Notes: generated by a model not told the origin, from the sequence alone. 36,498 bases of DNA from Euzebyales bacterium (GCA_036374135.1 DASUUK010000105.1:1-36498), one strand, 5' to 3'; shown: positions 7,884 to 15,826, numbered from the stretch's first letter. Numbers and translations: made by a program.

Positions 7884-8713
7884 TGTCGTCAGTACCCGCC
7901 CTGTATGCCAGTTTGGTGGACGACGCGGGGCTGTTCCCGCCGTCGCGGCTGCCGATGCCCGCCGCGCTGGACCGCCACCGCGATGACGTGGCAGCGGCGC
8001 ATCCGGTGCTGACGCACCGGTTCCTGTGTCCCGCGTCGCAGCTCGACGTACTGCGGGCCCACCTCGCGAAGGACGAGGAGATCCGCGTCGGCATCATCGG
8101 CGACACCGGCATCGACGGGCTGCGACCAGCCCTCGACGAGGTGGCGTTCGACGACCGCGTGCGCGTGGAGACCGTCGAGGCCGCGCTGCCGCCCGGCGCC
8201 GGTCCGGCCGAGGTGCAGGCGGCGGTCGCCCGACTCGCCGCCGTGGACGCGCAGGTGTTCGTCGAGCTGCCCCGCGCCCCGGGATGGCGCGACGCACTGC
8301 AGACCGTTGCGACGGCCGGGCTCGGGGCCAAGGTGCGGTGCGGAGGGGTGCGCGCCGACCTGTTCCCCACGCAGGAGGAGTTGGCGGCGTTCGTCGTCGC
8401 GGCCGTCGACGCCGGTCTGGCCTGCAAGGCGACCGCCGGCCTGCACCACGCCGTGCGCCATCGTGACCCGCTGACCGGCTTCGACCACCACGGGTTCCTC
8501 AACCTGTTGCTGGCGGTCAGCCGTGCCGTGCAGGGGGCGCCGGACGCCGACGTCGTCCGCGTGCTCGCGATCGACGACGCCGGCTCGCTGGTCGGTGCAG
8601 CGCGCGCCGTCACCGAACCCGTCGCGCGGGCCACGCGCGACGTCCTGGTCGCGTACGGCTCGTGCAGCACCGCCGACCCGGTCGCCGACCTCACCGCACT
8701 CGATCTGATCTGA
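7883..8713 (+). CDS. Uncharacterised 276-aa protein of the homogentisate operon
   Basis: I cannot assign a described family. The protein is soluble, with no signal or membrane segment. Alternating strand/helix stretches (VFVELP at 125-130, GAKVRCGG at 148-155, FVVAAVDAGLACKATAGLHHA at 170-190) suggest a TIM-barrel-like fold. Striking candidate active-site segments are DDAGLFPP at 13-20, Lys150 in KVRCGG, Lys182 in CKATAGLHH, and FDHHGFLN at 200-207. ATG 7883 overlaps the stop of the monooxygenase gene, implying translational coupling. The gene lies directly before fumarylacetoacetase, where many bacteria keep maleylacetoacetate isomerase, and no glutathione-transferase-type isomerase occurs in the window. 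An isomerase role is a hypothesis from position only. Confidence 0.8.
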   Translation: MSSVPALYASLVDDAGLFPPSRLPMPAALDRHRDDVAAAHPVLTHRFLCPASQLDVLRAHLAKDEEIRVGIIGDTGIDGLRPALDEVAFDDRVRVETVEAALPPGAGPAEVQAAVARLAAVDAQVFVELPRAPGWRDALQTVATAGLGAKVRCGGVRADLFPTQEELAAFVVAAVDAGLACKATAGLHHAVRHRDPLTGFDHHGFLNLLLAVSRAVQGAPDADVVRVLAIDDAGSLVGAARAVTEPVARATRDVLVAYGSCSTADPVADLTALDLI

Positions 8714-8723
8714 AGGGACCGTC

Positions 8724-9914
8724 ATGGCGACGTGGGTGCCGCTGCCCGACGACTCCGGGTTCGGCGTCGACAACCTGCCGTACGGCGTCTTCGCCCCGAC
8801 GGACGGACCGGCCCGCGCGGGCGTGCGCATCGGTGACCACGTGCTCGACCTCGCCGCTGTGCTCGACGACCCGACGTTCGCCGCTGCGACCCTCAACCCG
8901 TTCATGGCGCAGGGACCGCGACGCTGGGGCGAGGTGCGGGGACGTGTCACCGATCTGCTGACCGACGAGCGCCACCGGCGACGGGTCGAGCCACTGCTGA
9001 CGCCCATCCACGACGTGGCCATGCTGCTGCCGTTCACGGTCGCCGACTACGTCGATTACTACTCCTCGCTGCACCACGCGAGCAACGTCGGGCGCATGTT
9101 CCGACCCGACGATGAGCCCCTCAAGCCGAACTGGCGTCACCTGCCGGTCGCGTACCACGGACGGTCGGGCACGGTGGTCGCGTCCGGCACGCCGATCGTG
9201 CGGCCATGCGGCCAGTCACGGCCGCCGAGCGCTGACCGGCCGTCGTTCGGGCCCAGTACGCGGCTCGACATCGAGGCCGAGGTCGGCTTCGTCGTTGGTG
9301 CGCCCAGCCGACTGGGGACCCGCGTCGGCGTCGACGCATTCGCCGAGCACGTGTTCGGCGTGGTCCTGGTCAACGACTGGAGCGCGCGGGACATCCAGGC
9401 GTGGGAGTACGTGCCGCTGGGTCCGTACCTGGGCAAGTCGTTCGCCACCAGCGTGTCGCGGTGGGTCGTGCCGCTGGCGGCGCTCGACGCCGCACGCGTC
9501 CGGCCCCCGTCGCAGGATCCGCCCGTGCTGGACTACCTGTGTGGCGCCGAGGACCGGGGTCTCGATCTGACGCTGGAGGTCCGGCTGAACGGCGACGTGG
9601 TGTCACGACCGCCGTTCGCGCAGATGTACTGGACGCCGGCACAGCAACTGGCGCACATGACCGTCAACGGTGCCAGCCTGAGGACGGGCGACCTGTACGC
9701 ATCCGGCACCGTGTCCGGGCCAGAGCGCGATCAGCGCGGCTCGCTGCTCGAGCTCACGTGGAACGGCACCGAGCCCCTGACGCTCGCTGACGGCTCCACG
9801 CGCACCTTCCTCGAGGACGGCGACACCGTCGCGATCAGCGCCACCGCGCCCGGTTCCGGCGGCGGACGGATCGACCTGGCCGCTGTGACCGGCACGATCG
9901 CGCCGGCCGCCTGA
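8724..9914 (+). CDS. fahA: Fumarylacetoacetase
   Basis: The 396-residue enzyme hydrolyses fumarylacetoacetate to fumarate and acetoacetate, the last step of homogentisate breakdown. An N-terminal SH3-like domain occupies about 1-100, followed by the FAH catalytic domain. The metal and catalytic residues fit Asp111 (YVDYYSS), His118 (LHHASNVG), Glu184 and Glu186 (DIEAEVGF), Asp218 (LVNDWSARDIQ) and Lys238 (LGKSF), in the order known for mammalian FAH. The length is slightly short of the usual 410-430. ATG 8724 has AAGGGA five bases upstream and follows the previous stop by ten bases, so it closes the operon. A short GC hairpin follows at once. Confidence 0.97.
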   Translation: MATWVPLPDDSGFGVDNLPYGVFAPTDGPARAGVRIGDHVLDLAAVLDDPTFAAATLNPFMAQGPRRWGEVRGRVTDLLTDERHRRRVEPLLTPIHDVAMLLPFTVADYVDYYSSLHHASNVGRMFRPDDEPLKPNWRHLPVAYHGRSGTVVASGTPIVRPCGQSRPPSADRPSFGPSTRLDIEAEVGFVVGAPSRLGTRVGVDAFAEHVFGVVLVNDWSARDIQAWEYVPLGPYLGKSFATSVSRWVVPLAALDAARVRPPSQDPPVLDYLCGAEDRGLDLTLEVRLNGDVVSRPPFAQMYWTPAQQLAHMTVNGASLRTGDLYASGTVSGPERDQRGSLLELTWNGTEPLTLADGSTRTFLEDGDTVAISATAPGSGGGRIDLAAVTGTIAPAA

Positions 9915-9928
9915 CCGCCCCCGGGCGG
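9915..9928 (+). terminator. Weak GC hairpin after fahA
   Basis: CCGCCC and GGGCGG flank two bases directly after the fahA stop codon. The stem is short, the loop minimal and no T-run follows, so a terminator role is only possible. Confidence 0.25.
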
Positions 9929-10012
9929 CATGTTCGCTGCCCGTCGCGGGACCTGTCGATGTGAGGGTGATCGGACCCGGGTGCAGTATCTTCGGTCACA
10001 CCGGCACGCTCC

Positions 10013-10130
10013 GTGTCAACGCGCCGCGCGTGGAGCACAACGCCCGGTTTCTGCGGGCCTTCGCCTGTGCGCTCGCCCGTACTCGTGCTCTGGGGTGACC
10101 AGGACCCGTTGATCGAGCGGTCGACGATCG
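10013..10130 (+). pseudogene. Possible scrap of an alpha/beta-hydrolase gene
   Basis: One frame reads SPVLVLWGDQDPLIE (about 10070-10114), which resembles the strand and Asp loop near the end of alpha/beta-hydrolases. A different frame just upstream reads RVEHNARFLRAF, which could be the preceding helix. The two are out of frame and neither extends into a domain. This is either an old degraded gene or chance. The 226-base gap between fahA and the nitroreductase gene holds nothing else recognisable. Confidence 0.22.
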
Positions 10131-10140
10131 ATCCCGGTCG

Positions 10141-10644
10141 CTACCAGCCGCCGCGGTGGACGACGTCGTCGAACGGCCTGCGATCGGGCTGCTCGACGGG
10201 GCGCAACGGGCGGCCGGCCGGGTATCCGAACGCGATCAGCCACGCAAGCTGCCGATCGTCGGGGAGTCCCAGCAGGCGGTGTGCGAGCGCCTGGTCGTGG
10301 ACGGCAGCGTGGCCGCTGCCGATGCCCAGGTCGGCGGCGGCCAGCATCATCGACATCGTGGCCTGCCCGAGGTCGTACGCGACTGACCAGTCACCCGAGG
10401 CGTCCGTGACCAGCCCCACGGTCGCGGCCGAGTCCGCAACGTGTCCGGCGCCCCTCCACACCTCCGCGAGCTGCCGGAGCTGGTCGCGGTCCGTACACAC
10501 CACGAAGTCCCAGCGCTGCCGATTACGGGACGACGGCGCCCGCCGTCCCGCCTCGAGCACCCGGTCGAGGTCGGCGGCGCGGATCGGCCGATGGTCGTAC
10601 GCGCGGACGTTGCGCCGTGCGCGGATCGCATCCCACGTCTCCAT
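10141..10644 (-). CDS. Nitroreductase family protein
   Basis: A 167-residue FMN-dependent nitroreductase-fold protein. The N-terminal signature METWDAIRARRNVRAYDHRP holds the phosphate-contacting arginines, followed by VLEAGRRAPSSRNRQRWDFVV and, near the end, AWLIAFGYPAGRP (about 137-149), all standard for the family. These enzymes reduce nitro compounds, quinones or enones with NAD(P)H; the specific substrate is unknown. The length is at the short end of the family. The start at ATG 10644 is chosen because family similarity begins exactly there. The frame stays open upstream to 10773, but those codons belong to the decayed substrate-binding gene. It appears monocistronic. Confidence 0.88.
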   Translation of the reverse strand: METWDAIRARRNVRAYDHRPIRAADLDRVLEAGRRAPSSRNRQRWDFVVCTDRDQLRQLAEVWRGAGHVADSAATVGLVTDASGDWSVAYDLGQATMSMMLAAADLGIGSGHAAVHDQALAHRLLGLPDDRQLAWLIAFGYPAGRPLRPVEQPDRRPFDDVVHRGGW

Positions 10645-10689
10645 GTGCCGAGTCTTCCCCACCGGCGTGAGGAACACCCGATGACCGTG

Positions 10690-11083
10690 GTCCAAGGATG
10701 ACGAATCCGCGGTCATCGGTTGCCGCACGACCACGGTGGCGATGACGCGTTGCATCAGCGAGTCGTGGTTCACGACTGGCTCCAGGTCGACGCCCTGGCT
10801 GTTGCCGCAGGTTCAGGAAGGGATGCAGACCCCAGATCGTGTAGCCGCCCCGTCGTTCGGCCTCACGCGCGGCGGGCGCGCCACCTTGACCCTGGTCGAT
10901 CAACCACTCCCCGTCGGGGCGCCCGACCGCGTTCCACAGCGTGCCGGTGATGTACAGGGTCTCGCCCGAGGTGTTGACCACGAACGGTGCCTCGTGCTCG
11001 GCGATGAGCTCGCACGCCTCCACCGGATCAGGGGCGTCGCGGACCCCTGCAGGGCGGCATCCGTCACCACGTGGACCCGTCAC
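10690..11083 (-). pseudogene. Frameshifted fragment of a tungstate/molybdate-type ABC substrate-binding protein
   Basis: Reading on the minus strand, one frame gives an alpha/beta segment with EACELIAEHEAPFVVN, TLWNAVGRPDGEWLIDQG and GGYTIWGLHPFLNLRQQ, the pattern of the second lobe of periplasmic oxyanion-binding proteins. At about 10800-10808 the similarity jumps frame and continues as QGVDLEPVVNHDSLMQRVIATVVVRQPMT. One extra C (CAACAGCCAGGG for an expected CAACAGCAGGGC) would explain the shift. The signal peptide and first lobe are missing, and the end is lost into the nitroreductase region. No permease or ATPase gene is nearby. The exact anion specificity is a guess; the pseudogene status is well supported. 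Confidence 0.6.
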
Positions 11084-11264
11084 TCGCGCCGCAGGTCGAG
11101 CTCAGCCCGGCGCGCGCTCGCAGAGCCGCATACGGCCCATGGTGCGCATGGTCCCGCTCCGTAGGGAGCCGACCGGGGTCGTGGGCATGGTCGTTCGTCC
11201 CTGTGGTCCGCCAACTCGTTGGTCAGGATGAGGAGGTCGAGTTCAGCGACCGGGAGTATCAAGT

Positions 11265-12320
11265 ATGAGAGCGCTCGTCTACCACGGACCTGGCAGCAAG
11301 GCCTGGGAGGAGGTCCCCGACCCACAGATCACCCAGGCCACCGACGCAGTCGTGCAGGTCGACACGACGACCATCTGCGGCACCGACCTGCACATCCTCA
11401 AGGGCGACGTGCCGGCGGTCACGGACGGCCGCGTCCTCGGCCATGAGGGCGTGGGCACCGTGACCGACGTCGGGTCGGCGGTCAACAGCCTGGCCGTCGG
11501 TGACCGGGTGATCATCTCGTGCATCAATGCGTGCGGGTCGTGCGCCTACTGCCAGCAGCGGCTGCCCTCCCACTGCCTCGCCGACGAGGGCACGTCCGGG
11601 ATCGGGTGGATCCTCGGGCACCTGATCGACGGCACGCAGGCCGAGTACGTGCGGGTGCCCTTCGCCGACACGTCGCTGTACAAGCTGCCCGACGGCGTGG
11701 GCGACGAGGCCGCGCTGATGCTGTCGGACATCCTGCCCACGGGTTTCGAGATCGGTGTCCGCAACGGTGGGGTGAAGCCGGGTGACGTCGTCGCGGTGGT
11801 CGGCGCAGGACCGGTGGGTCTTGCGGCGATCATGACCGTCGGGTTGTACGGCGCGTCGCGCGTGGTCGCCATTGACCTGGACGCCAACCGACGCGAGGTC
11901 GCCGAGGCGTTCGGTGCCACCGACAGCGTTGACAGCGGGGGCGATGGATGGCGGGACGCAGTGATGGCGATGACCGACGGGCTGGGCGTGGACGTGGCGA
12001 TCGAGGCGGTCGGCGTGCCGGCCACCTTCGAGATGTGCACGCAGCTCATCCGTCCCGGTGGCGCGGTCGCCAACGTCGGTGTGCACGGCGCACCAGCAGA
12101 GTTGGCGCTGCAGGACCTGTGGATCAAGGACGTGTCGATCACGACAGGGCTGGTCAGCGCCACGACGACCGCGATGCTGCTCAAGCTGGTCGCGCAGGGC
12201 AAGCTGCACCCCGAGCAGTTCGTCACGCACCGCTTCCAACTGGGCGAGATCATCGACGCCTACGACACGTTCGGCCGCGCCGCCGAGACGAAGGCGTTGA
12301 AGGTCGCACTCGCGCGCTGA
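11265..12320 (+). CDS. Zinc-dependent alcohol dehydrogenase
   Basis: A 351-residue medium-chain dehydrogenase. The catalytic zinc site fits Cys38 (TICGTDLH), His60 and Glu61 (LGHEGVGTV). The structural zinc is bound by Cys90, Cys93, Cys96 and Cys104 (CGSCAYC followed by SHC). The NAD(P)-binding Rossmann motif GAGPVG is at 180-185, and a following Asp (IDLDANR) favours NAD. It most resembles secondary-alcohol/threonine-dehydrogenase-like members that oxidise alcohols or reduce aldehydes and ketones; the substrate is unknown. ATG 11265 has GGGAG eight bases upstream (11252-11256). It stands alone, upstream of a strong hairpin shared with the convergent neighbour. Confidence 0.93.
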   Translation: MRALVYHGPGSKAWEEVPDPQITQATDAVVQVDTTTICGTDLHILKGDVPAVTDGRVLGHEGVGTVTDVGSAVNSLAVGDRVIISCINACGSCAYCQQRLPSHCLADEGTSGIGWILGHLIDGTQAEYVRVPFADTSLYKLPDGVGDEAALMLSDILPTGFEIGVRNGGVKPGDVVAVVGAGPVGLAAIMTVGLYGASRVVAIDLDANRREVAEAFGATDSVDSGGDGWRDAVMAMTDGLGVDVAIEAVGVPATFEMCTQLIRPGGAVANVGVHGAPAELALQDLWIKDVSITTGLVSATTTAMLLKLVAQGKLHPEQFVTHRFQLGEIIDAYDTFGRAAETKALKVALAR

Positions 12321-12335
12321 CGGCTGCCGCCGTCC

Positions 12336-12375
12336 GCGATGCACCGGATCCAATCAGCCGGATCCGGTGCATCGC
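12336..12375. terminator. Bidirectional hairpin between convergent genes
   Basis: A perfect 16-bp inverted repeat (GCGATGCACCGGATCC at 12336-12351 and its complement at 12360-12375) encloses an 8-base loop. It lies 15 bases after the dehydrogenase stop and 56 bases from the stop of the convergent fusion gene. No T-run follows on either strand, as is common for terminators in high-GC actinobacteria. Confidence 0.6.
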
Positions 12376-12431
12376 CCGTGCCGTCGTACCGCTGTCGTAC
12401 TTGTCGTCGTAGGCCCGCAGCACGGCGGGGG

Positions 12432-14060
12432 TCAGGTGCGACGGATCCGGACGACGGCGTCGGTGCCGGCGTGGGGGCGGTCGGCGTCGTCCGTGGTCTC
12501 GCGGGGGATGATGGCTGCGCGCTCGACCTGCCAGTGCGTAGTGTCAACGTCGAGGTCGGCGAGGACCTCGTCGGGGGTCGGGAACCGGGTGGCAGGTCCG
12601 CGATGCGCGTGCGCGGGCGGTGTACCGACGTGTCCGACGATCAGTAGGACACCGCCGGGTGCGACGGCGGCCGCCGCCGTCCCCAGGATACTGCTGCGCG
12701 GCAGGTCGACGGGTGAGTGCAGGTAGTGGATCGACACGAGGTCGAACGCCCCGGTCGGCTGCCAGTCCGCGAGGTCGCGGTGGAGCCAGGTGATGCGTTC
12801 GGCGACGTCGGCCCTGACGGCCCGGTCGCGCGCGCGGTCGAGGACGGCACGCGAGATGTCGACCGCGGTGACCCTCCAGCCGCGCTGTGCGAGCCAGATG
12901 GCATCTCCGCCCTCCCCGCAGCCGAGGTCGAGCGCGGTGCCGGGCGCCACGTCGGCCATCTCGTGGACCAGCGTTGCGTTCGCTCCGCCCGACCAGTGCG
13001 GGTGCGGCTGGGCGTGGAACCTGTCCCAGTAGCTGTCCGCGGTGTCACCGTCGACGACGGCGTGGCGCGCCTGCAGGCGGTGCCCGTCCAGCGCCCGGTC
13101 GGTGTCCTCGGCAACCAGGTCGGCGTTGATTCCGGCGGCGGCCCTCACGCCGGCGGCAGCCGAGCCGATCAGCGTGGCACGGGGGTCGGCGACGTTGCCG
13201 GCAACCCACACGCCACGAACGTCCGTCGCGCCCGTGTCGTCCGCCGCCACGAACGTCCCGATGACATGGTCAGCGATCTGCATGTCGGCGGTCGGCAGTC
13301 CCAACTCCACGAGCAGGTCCGCGCGGGCGGCGAACGTCGGTGCGACGGCGAGCACGTCGCATGCGACCGTCGGTCCGTCGTCCAGCCGCACGCCGGTCAG
13401 CCGGTCGTCGTGCACCTCGAGCTCGGCGACGTGGCCGTCGACGATGCGCACGCCGCGCGCGTTCAGCCGCTCGCGCTCGGCATCGTCGGGCCTCGGCGCG
13501 GTGTGGGTGAACAGCACCACATCGACGCTCAGCTGACGCCACAACAAGGCGGATGCGTCCGCCGACGGCGTTGTGGCCAGGACGCCGATCGTCTGGTCGC
13601 GGACCTCCCAGCCGTGGCAGTAGGGGCACGACAGCACGTCGCGACCCCACCGATCTGCCAGACCGCGGACCGGGGGCAGATCATCGACCAGACCCGTCGC
13701 GACCAGCAGCCGGCGCGCCGACACCAGTGACCCGTCGTCGAGCGTCAAACGGAACCGGTCCCCGCCGGGCCGTGCCGCGGACGTCACGGCGCCGATCACG
13801 ATCCGACCGCCGAATCGGCGGACCTCGTCGCGGCCGATCGCCAGCAGCTGCGACGGGTCGGCGCCGTCGCGTGTCAGGAAGTTGTGCAGGTGGGTGGCTG
13901 TCGCGTTGCGCGGCTGCTCGGCGTCGATCACCAGCACGCTGCGTCGGGATCGCGCGAGGGTCACGGCGCCGCTCAGTCCGGCCGTGCCGCCTCCGATGAC
14001 CGCCACGTCGACGGTGCACATCTCGTCGCAGACCGCTTCGGTCGCAGGCACGTCGGTCAT
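12432..14060 (-). CDS. Fusion of a thioredoxin-reductase-like FAD oxidoreductase with a SAM methyltransferase
   Basis: The 542-residue protein has two domains. Residues 17-315 are a thioredoxin-reductase-like flavoprotein with FAD motif GGGTAG at 23-28, the redox pair CPYC at 145-148 within SCPYCHGWEV, and a C-terminal FAD segment VWVAGNVADPRATLIGSAA at about 284-302. Residues about 340-542 are a class I methyltransferase with motif I DLGCGEGGDA at 378-387 and acidic VDIS at 400-403. The same domain order is known in actinobacterial proteins; the joint function is unestablished, and thiol/toxin or volatile-compound handling is a guess. ATG 14060 has a near-perfect ribosome site (GAGGAGGTGATC). 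It diverges from an XRE-cupin regulator that probably controls it. Confidence 0.9.
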   Translation of the reverse strand: MTDVPATEAVCDEMCTVDVAVIGGGTAGLSGAVTLARSRRSVLVIDAEQPRNATATHLHNFLTRDGADPSQLLAIGRDEVRRFGGRIVIGAVTSAARPGGDRFRLTLDDGSLVSARRLLVATGLVDDLPPVRGLADRWGRDVLSCPYCHGWEVRDQTIGVLATTPSADASALLWRQLSVDVVLFTHTAPRPDDAERERLNARGVRIVDGHVAELEVHDDRLTGVRLDDGPTVACDVLAVAPTFAARADLLVELGLPTADMQIADHVIGTFVAADDTGATDVRGVWVAGNVADPRATLIGSAAAGVRAAAGINADLVAEDTDRALDGHRLQARHAVVDGDTADSYWDRFHAQPHPHWSGGANATLVHEMADVAPGTALDLGCGEGGDAIWLAQRGWRVTAVDISRAVLDRARDRAVRADVAERITWLHRDLADWQPTGAFDLVSIHYLHSPVDLPRSSILGTAAAAVAPGGVLLIVGHVGTPPAHAHRGPATRFPTPDEVLADLDVDTTHWQVERAAIIPRETTDDADRPHAGTDAVVRIRRT

Positions 14061-14116
14061 GGTTCGATCACCTCCTCGGCAACTCTGCGCGCTGACGGTC
14101 GGCGGTGCAACTATGC

Positions 14117-14131
14117 TTGCCAGAATGGCAA
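14117..14131. promoter_or_regulatory. Candidate operator palindrome TTGCCA-N3-TGGCAA
   Basis: A perfect 6-bp inverted repeat with a 3-base spacer lies in the divergent promoter region, 57 bases before the fusion gene start and 117 before the regulator start. A helix-turn-helix dimer would fit this spacing; the XRE-cupin protein encoded next door is the obvious candidate. Confidence 0.45.
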
Positions 14132-14140
14132 TTTCGTGAG

Positions 14141-14222
14141 GCCTGGTTCCACGAGACACGCGGTGGACCGGCGCCGCCGGACGAGAAACGTCATGGAGCC
14201 TGGTTCGACGAGCACGCGGTGG
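14141..14222. repeat. Imperfect direct repeat upstream of the XRE-cupin gene
   Basis: GCCTGGTTCCACGAGACACGCGGTGG (14141-14166) recurs as GCCTGGTTCGACGAGCACGCGGTGG (14198-14222), with one substitution and one single-base indel, 57 bases apart. It ends about 25 bases before the regulator start, so it may be a second regulatory element or an old local duplication. Confidence 0.5.
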
Positions 14223-14247
14223 GCTTCGCCCGAAGGAGACTGGTTGG

Positions 14248-14841
14248 ATGGACGACGACGTCACAACGACGCTGCGGACCATCGGACCCCGACTGCGCTC
14301 ATTGCGTCAACAGCAGGACCGCACGCTCGAACAGGTCGCCGAGGCGACCGGCATCTCGGTCAGCACGCTGTCGCGCCTGGAGTCGGGACAGCGCCGGCCG
14401 CTGCTCGAGCACCTCCTGCCGCTCGCGCGCACGTACCGGGTGCCGCTCGATGAGCTCGTGGACACGCCGACCGCGCCTGACCCGCGGGTCCGGACGCGGC
14501 CGCTGACCCGTCACGGCCGGACGTTCTACCCACTGACACGCAGCCACGGCACGCCGCAGGCATACAAGATCGTCATCCCGGCGCCGAGCGCGGACCGCGC
14601 TGCCGCCGCGCCGGAGCTGCAGGTCCATACCGGCTATGAGTGGCTGTACGTGCTGTCGGGCCGGCTGCGCCTGCAACTCGGCGAGCATGATCTGCTGCTC
14701 GACGCCGGCGAGGCCGCCGAGTTCGACACCCGAGTGCCGCACGCGTTGAGCAGCGCAGGACCCGGGCCGGTCGAGCTGCTCACGCTGTTCGGTCCGGACG
14801 GGGAGCGCATGCACGTCCGTGCCCGCCCATCGGGCAGATGA
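14248..14841 (+). CDS. XRE-family transcriptional regulator with cupin sensor domain
   Basis: A 197-residue regulator. Residues about 12-67 form a helix-turn-helix (LRSLRQQQDRTLEQVAEATGISVSTLSRLESGQRRP, with the recognition helix around SVSTLSRLE). Residues about 105-190 form a cupin barrel (GYEWLYVLSGRLRLQLGEHDLLLDAGEAAEFDTRVPHAL), probably the ligand sensor. ATG 14248 has GAAGGAG nine bases upstream. It diverges from the oxidoreductase-methyltransferase fusion. The palindrome and direct repeat between them suggest that it controls that gene and perhaps itself. The small downstream genes start within 30 bases but have their own -10-like element. Confidence 0.92.
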   Translation: MDDDVTTTLRTIGPRLRSLRQQQDRTLEQVAEATGISVSTLSRLESGQRRPLLEHLLPLARTYRVPLDELVDTPTAPDPRVRTRPLTRHGRTFYPLTRSHGTPQAYKIVIPAPSADRAAAAPELQVHTGYEWLYVLSGRLRLQLGEHDLLLDAGEAAEFDTRVPHALSSAGPGPVELLTLFGPDGERMHVRARPSGR

Positions 14842-14857
14842 CGACCGTGTCGTGAGG

Positions 14858-14863
14858 TAACGT
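14858..14863 (+). promoter_or_regulatory. -10 element for a leaderless SRPBCC transcript
   Basis: TAACGT fits the actinobacterial TANNNT pattern and ends six bases before the ATG at 14870. Transcription would start at or next to the start codon. No Shine-Dalgarno sequence is in the short gap. Confidence 0.4.
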
Positions 14864-14869
14864 GCCGCG

Positions 14870-15358
14870 ATGACCACCACTCGCGTCACCCGCGTGATCC
14901 GCGCCCCTCGGGTTGACGTCTACCGTGCACTGATCGACGGTGAGGCCGTCGAGCGGTGGATGGTGCCCGAGGGGATGGCCAGTCACGTGCACGCGTTCGA
15001 TGCACGTCGGGGCGGCGCGTTCCGCATCTCGCTGACGTATGACGCCCCGATCGGCACCGGAAAGACCAGCGAGCGGACCGACTCCTATCACGGCACGTTC
15101 GTCGAGTTGGTGCCCGGTCGCAAGGTCGTGCAACGCATCGAGTTCGAATCCGACGACCCCGCGATGCAGGGCCCGATGACCGTGACCTACCTGCTGGCGG
15201 ATGTGGACGGCGACACCGAGATCGTCGGTGTCCACGAGGACCTGCCTCCGGGCATCTCGCCGGCCGACAACGAGCTCGGGTGGACCATGTCACTGGGCAA
15301 GCTGGCGCGACTCGTGGAGGGACACGTCGACACCTCGCCACCGGACGATCAGCGATGA
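14870..15358 (+). CDS. SRPBCC family protein (AHSA1-like START fold)
   Basis: A 162-residue protein with the helix-grip fold of the AHSA1/polyketide-cyclase-like SRPBCC superfamily. It has the usual beginning (TRVIRAPRVDVYRALIDGEAVERWMVPEGM), the central FDARRGGAFRISLTY, then YHGTFVELVPGRKVVQRIEFES, and a C-terminal helix (GWTMSLGKLARLVEG). Members bind hydrophobic ligands in a cavity; the role of this one is unknown. The start at ATG 14870 lies six bases after a TAACGT -10 element, so the message may be leaderless. Its stop overlaps the next ATG (ATGA), so the two are probably co-translated. Confidence 0.9.
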   Translation: MTTTRVTRVIRAPRVDVYRALIDGEAVERWMVPEGMASHVHAFDARRGGAFRISLTYDAPIGTGKTSERTDSYHGTFVELVPGRKVVQRIEFESDDPAMQGPMTVTYLLADVDGDTEIVGVHEDLPPGISPADNELGWTMSLGKLARLVEGHVDTSPPDDQR

Positions 15359-15807
15359 CCGTCGGCGTCCTCACCCTCGCGACGGTCCTCGCGGGGCTGC
15401 TCGCCGGCAACGAACTCAGCACGCTGACGGTGTCGCACCCCGCCCTCGATCGGCTGCCGCTGCCGACCCAGATCGCTGCGGAACGGGTGCTCACCCGTCG
15501 GCTCGGCAGGATCATGCCATTCGTCATGACGACGACGATCGCGGTCACCGTCGTCGCCGCCGTGCTGCTGATCGGTGAACCCGGGTTCGGCGCGGCGGTG
15601 CTCGCCGCCGTCGCGCTCATCGCCATGCTGGCGACCACGCTGATCGGCAACGTCCCGCGCAACCGTCGGACCGAGCAGTTCCCCCACGACGGCACGCTGG
15701 AGGAGTGGCGGGCGATCCGCCGACCGTGGCACCGGCTGCACACGGCCCGCGTCGCCCTGGACATCTTCGCGTTCGTCGCGCTCGTTCTCGCCGTGCTCGT
15801 GAGGTGA
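15355..15807 (+). CDS. DUF1772 domain-containing membrane protein
   Basis: A 150-residue protein with about four membrane segments (near 3-22, 55-75, 78-98 and 130-150) and the DUF1772 pattern: a Gly/Asn-containing first helix (AGLLAGNELS), then NVPRNRRTEQF in the loop and EEWRAIRRPWHRLHTAR before the last helix. Family relatives include anthrone-oxygenase-like proteins, but most members have no known activity. ATG 15355 overlaps the SRPBCC stop by four bases; an open frame extends to 15280 but would lie inside the upstream gene. Coupling to the SRPBCC gene suggests a shared small-molecule task. Confidence 0.87.
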   Translation: MTVGVLTLATVLAGLLAGNELSTLTVSHPALDRLPLPTQIAAERVLTRRLGRIMPFVMTTTIAVTVVAAVLLIGEPGFGAAVLAAVALIAMLATTLIGNVPRNRRTEQFPHDGTLEEWRAIRRPWHRLHTARVALDIFAFVALVLAVLVR

Positions 15808-15826
15808 TCCCCGCGCCCGGTCGGCG

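Noticed and set aside
14105-14247. Short plus-strand ORF covering the direct repeat, giving repeated AWFxE peptides
   Set aside because: No ribosome site, and it runs on into the regulator gene in another frame; the peptide repeat simply reflects the DNA repeat.
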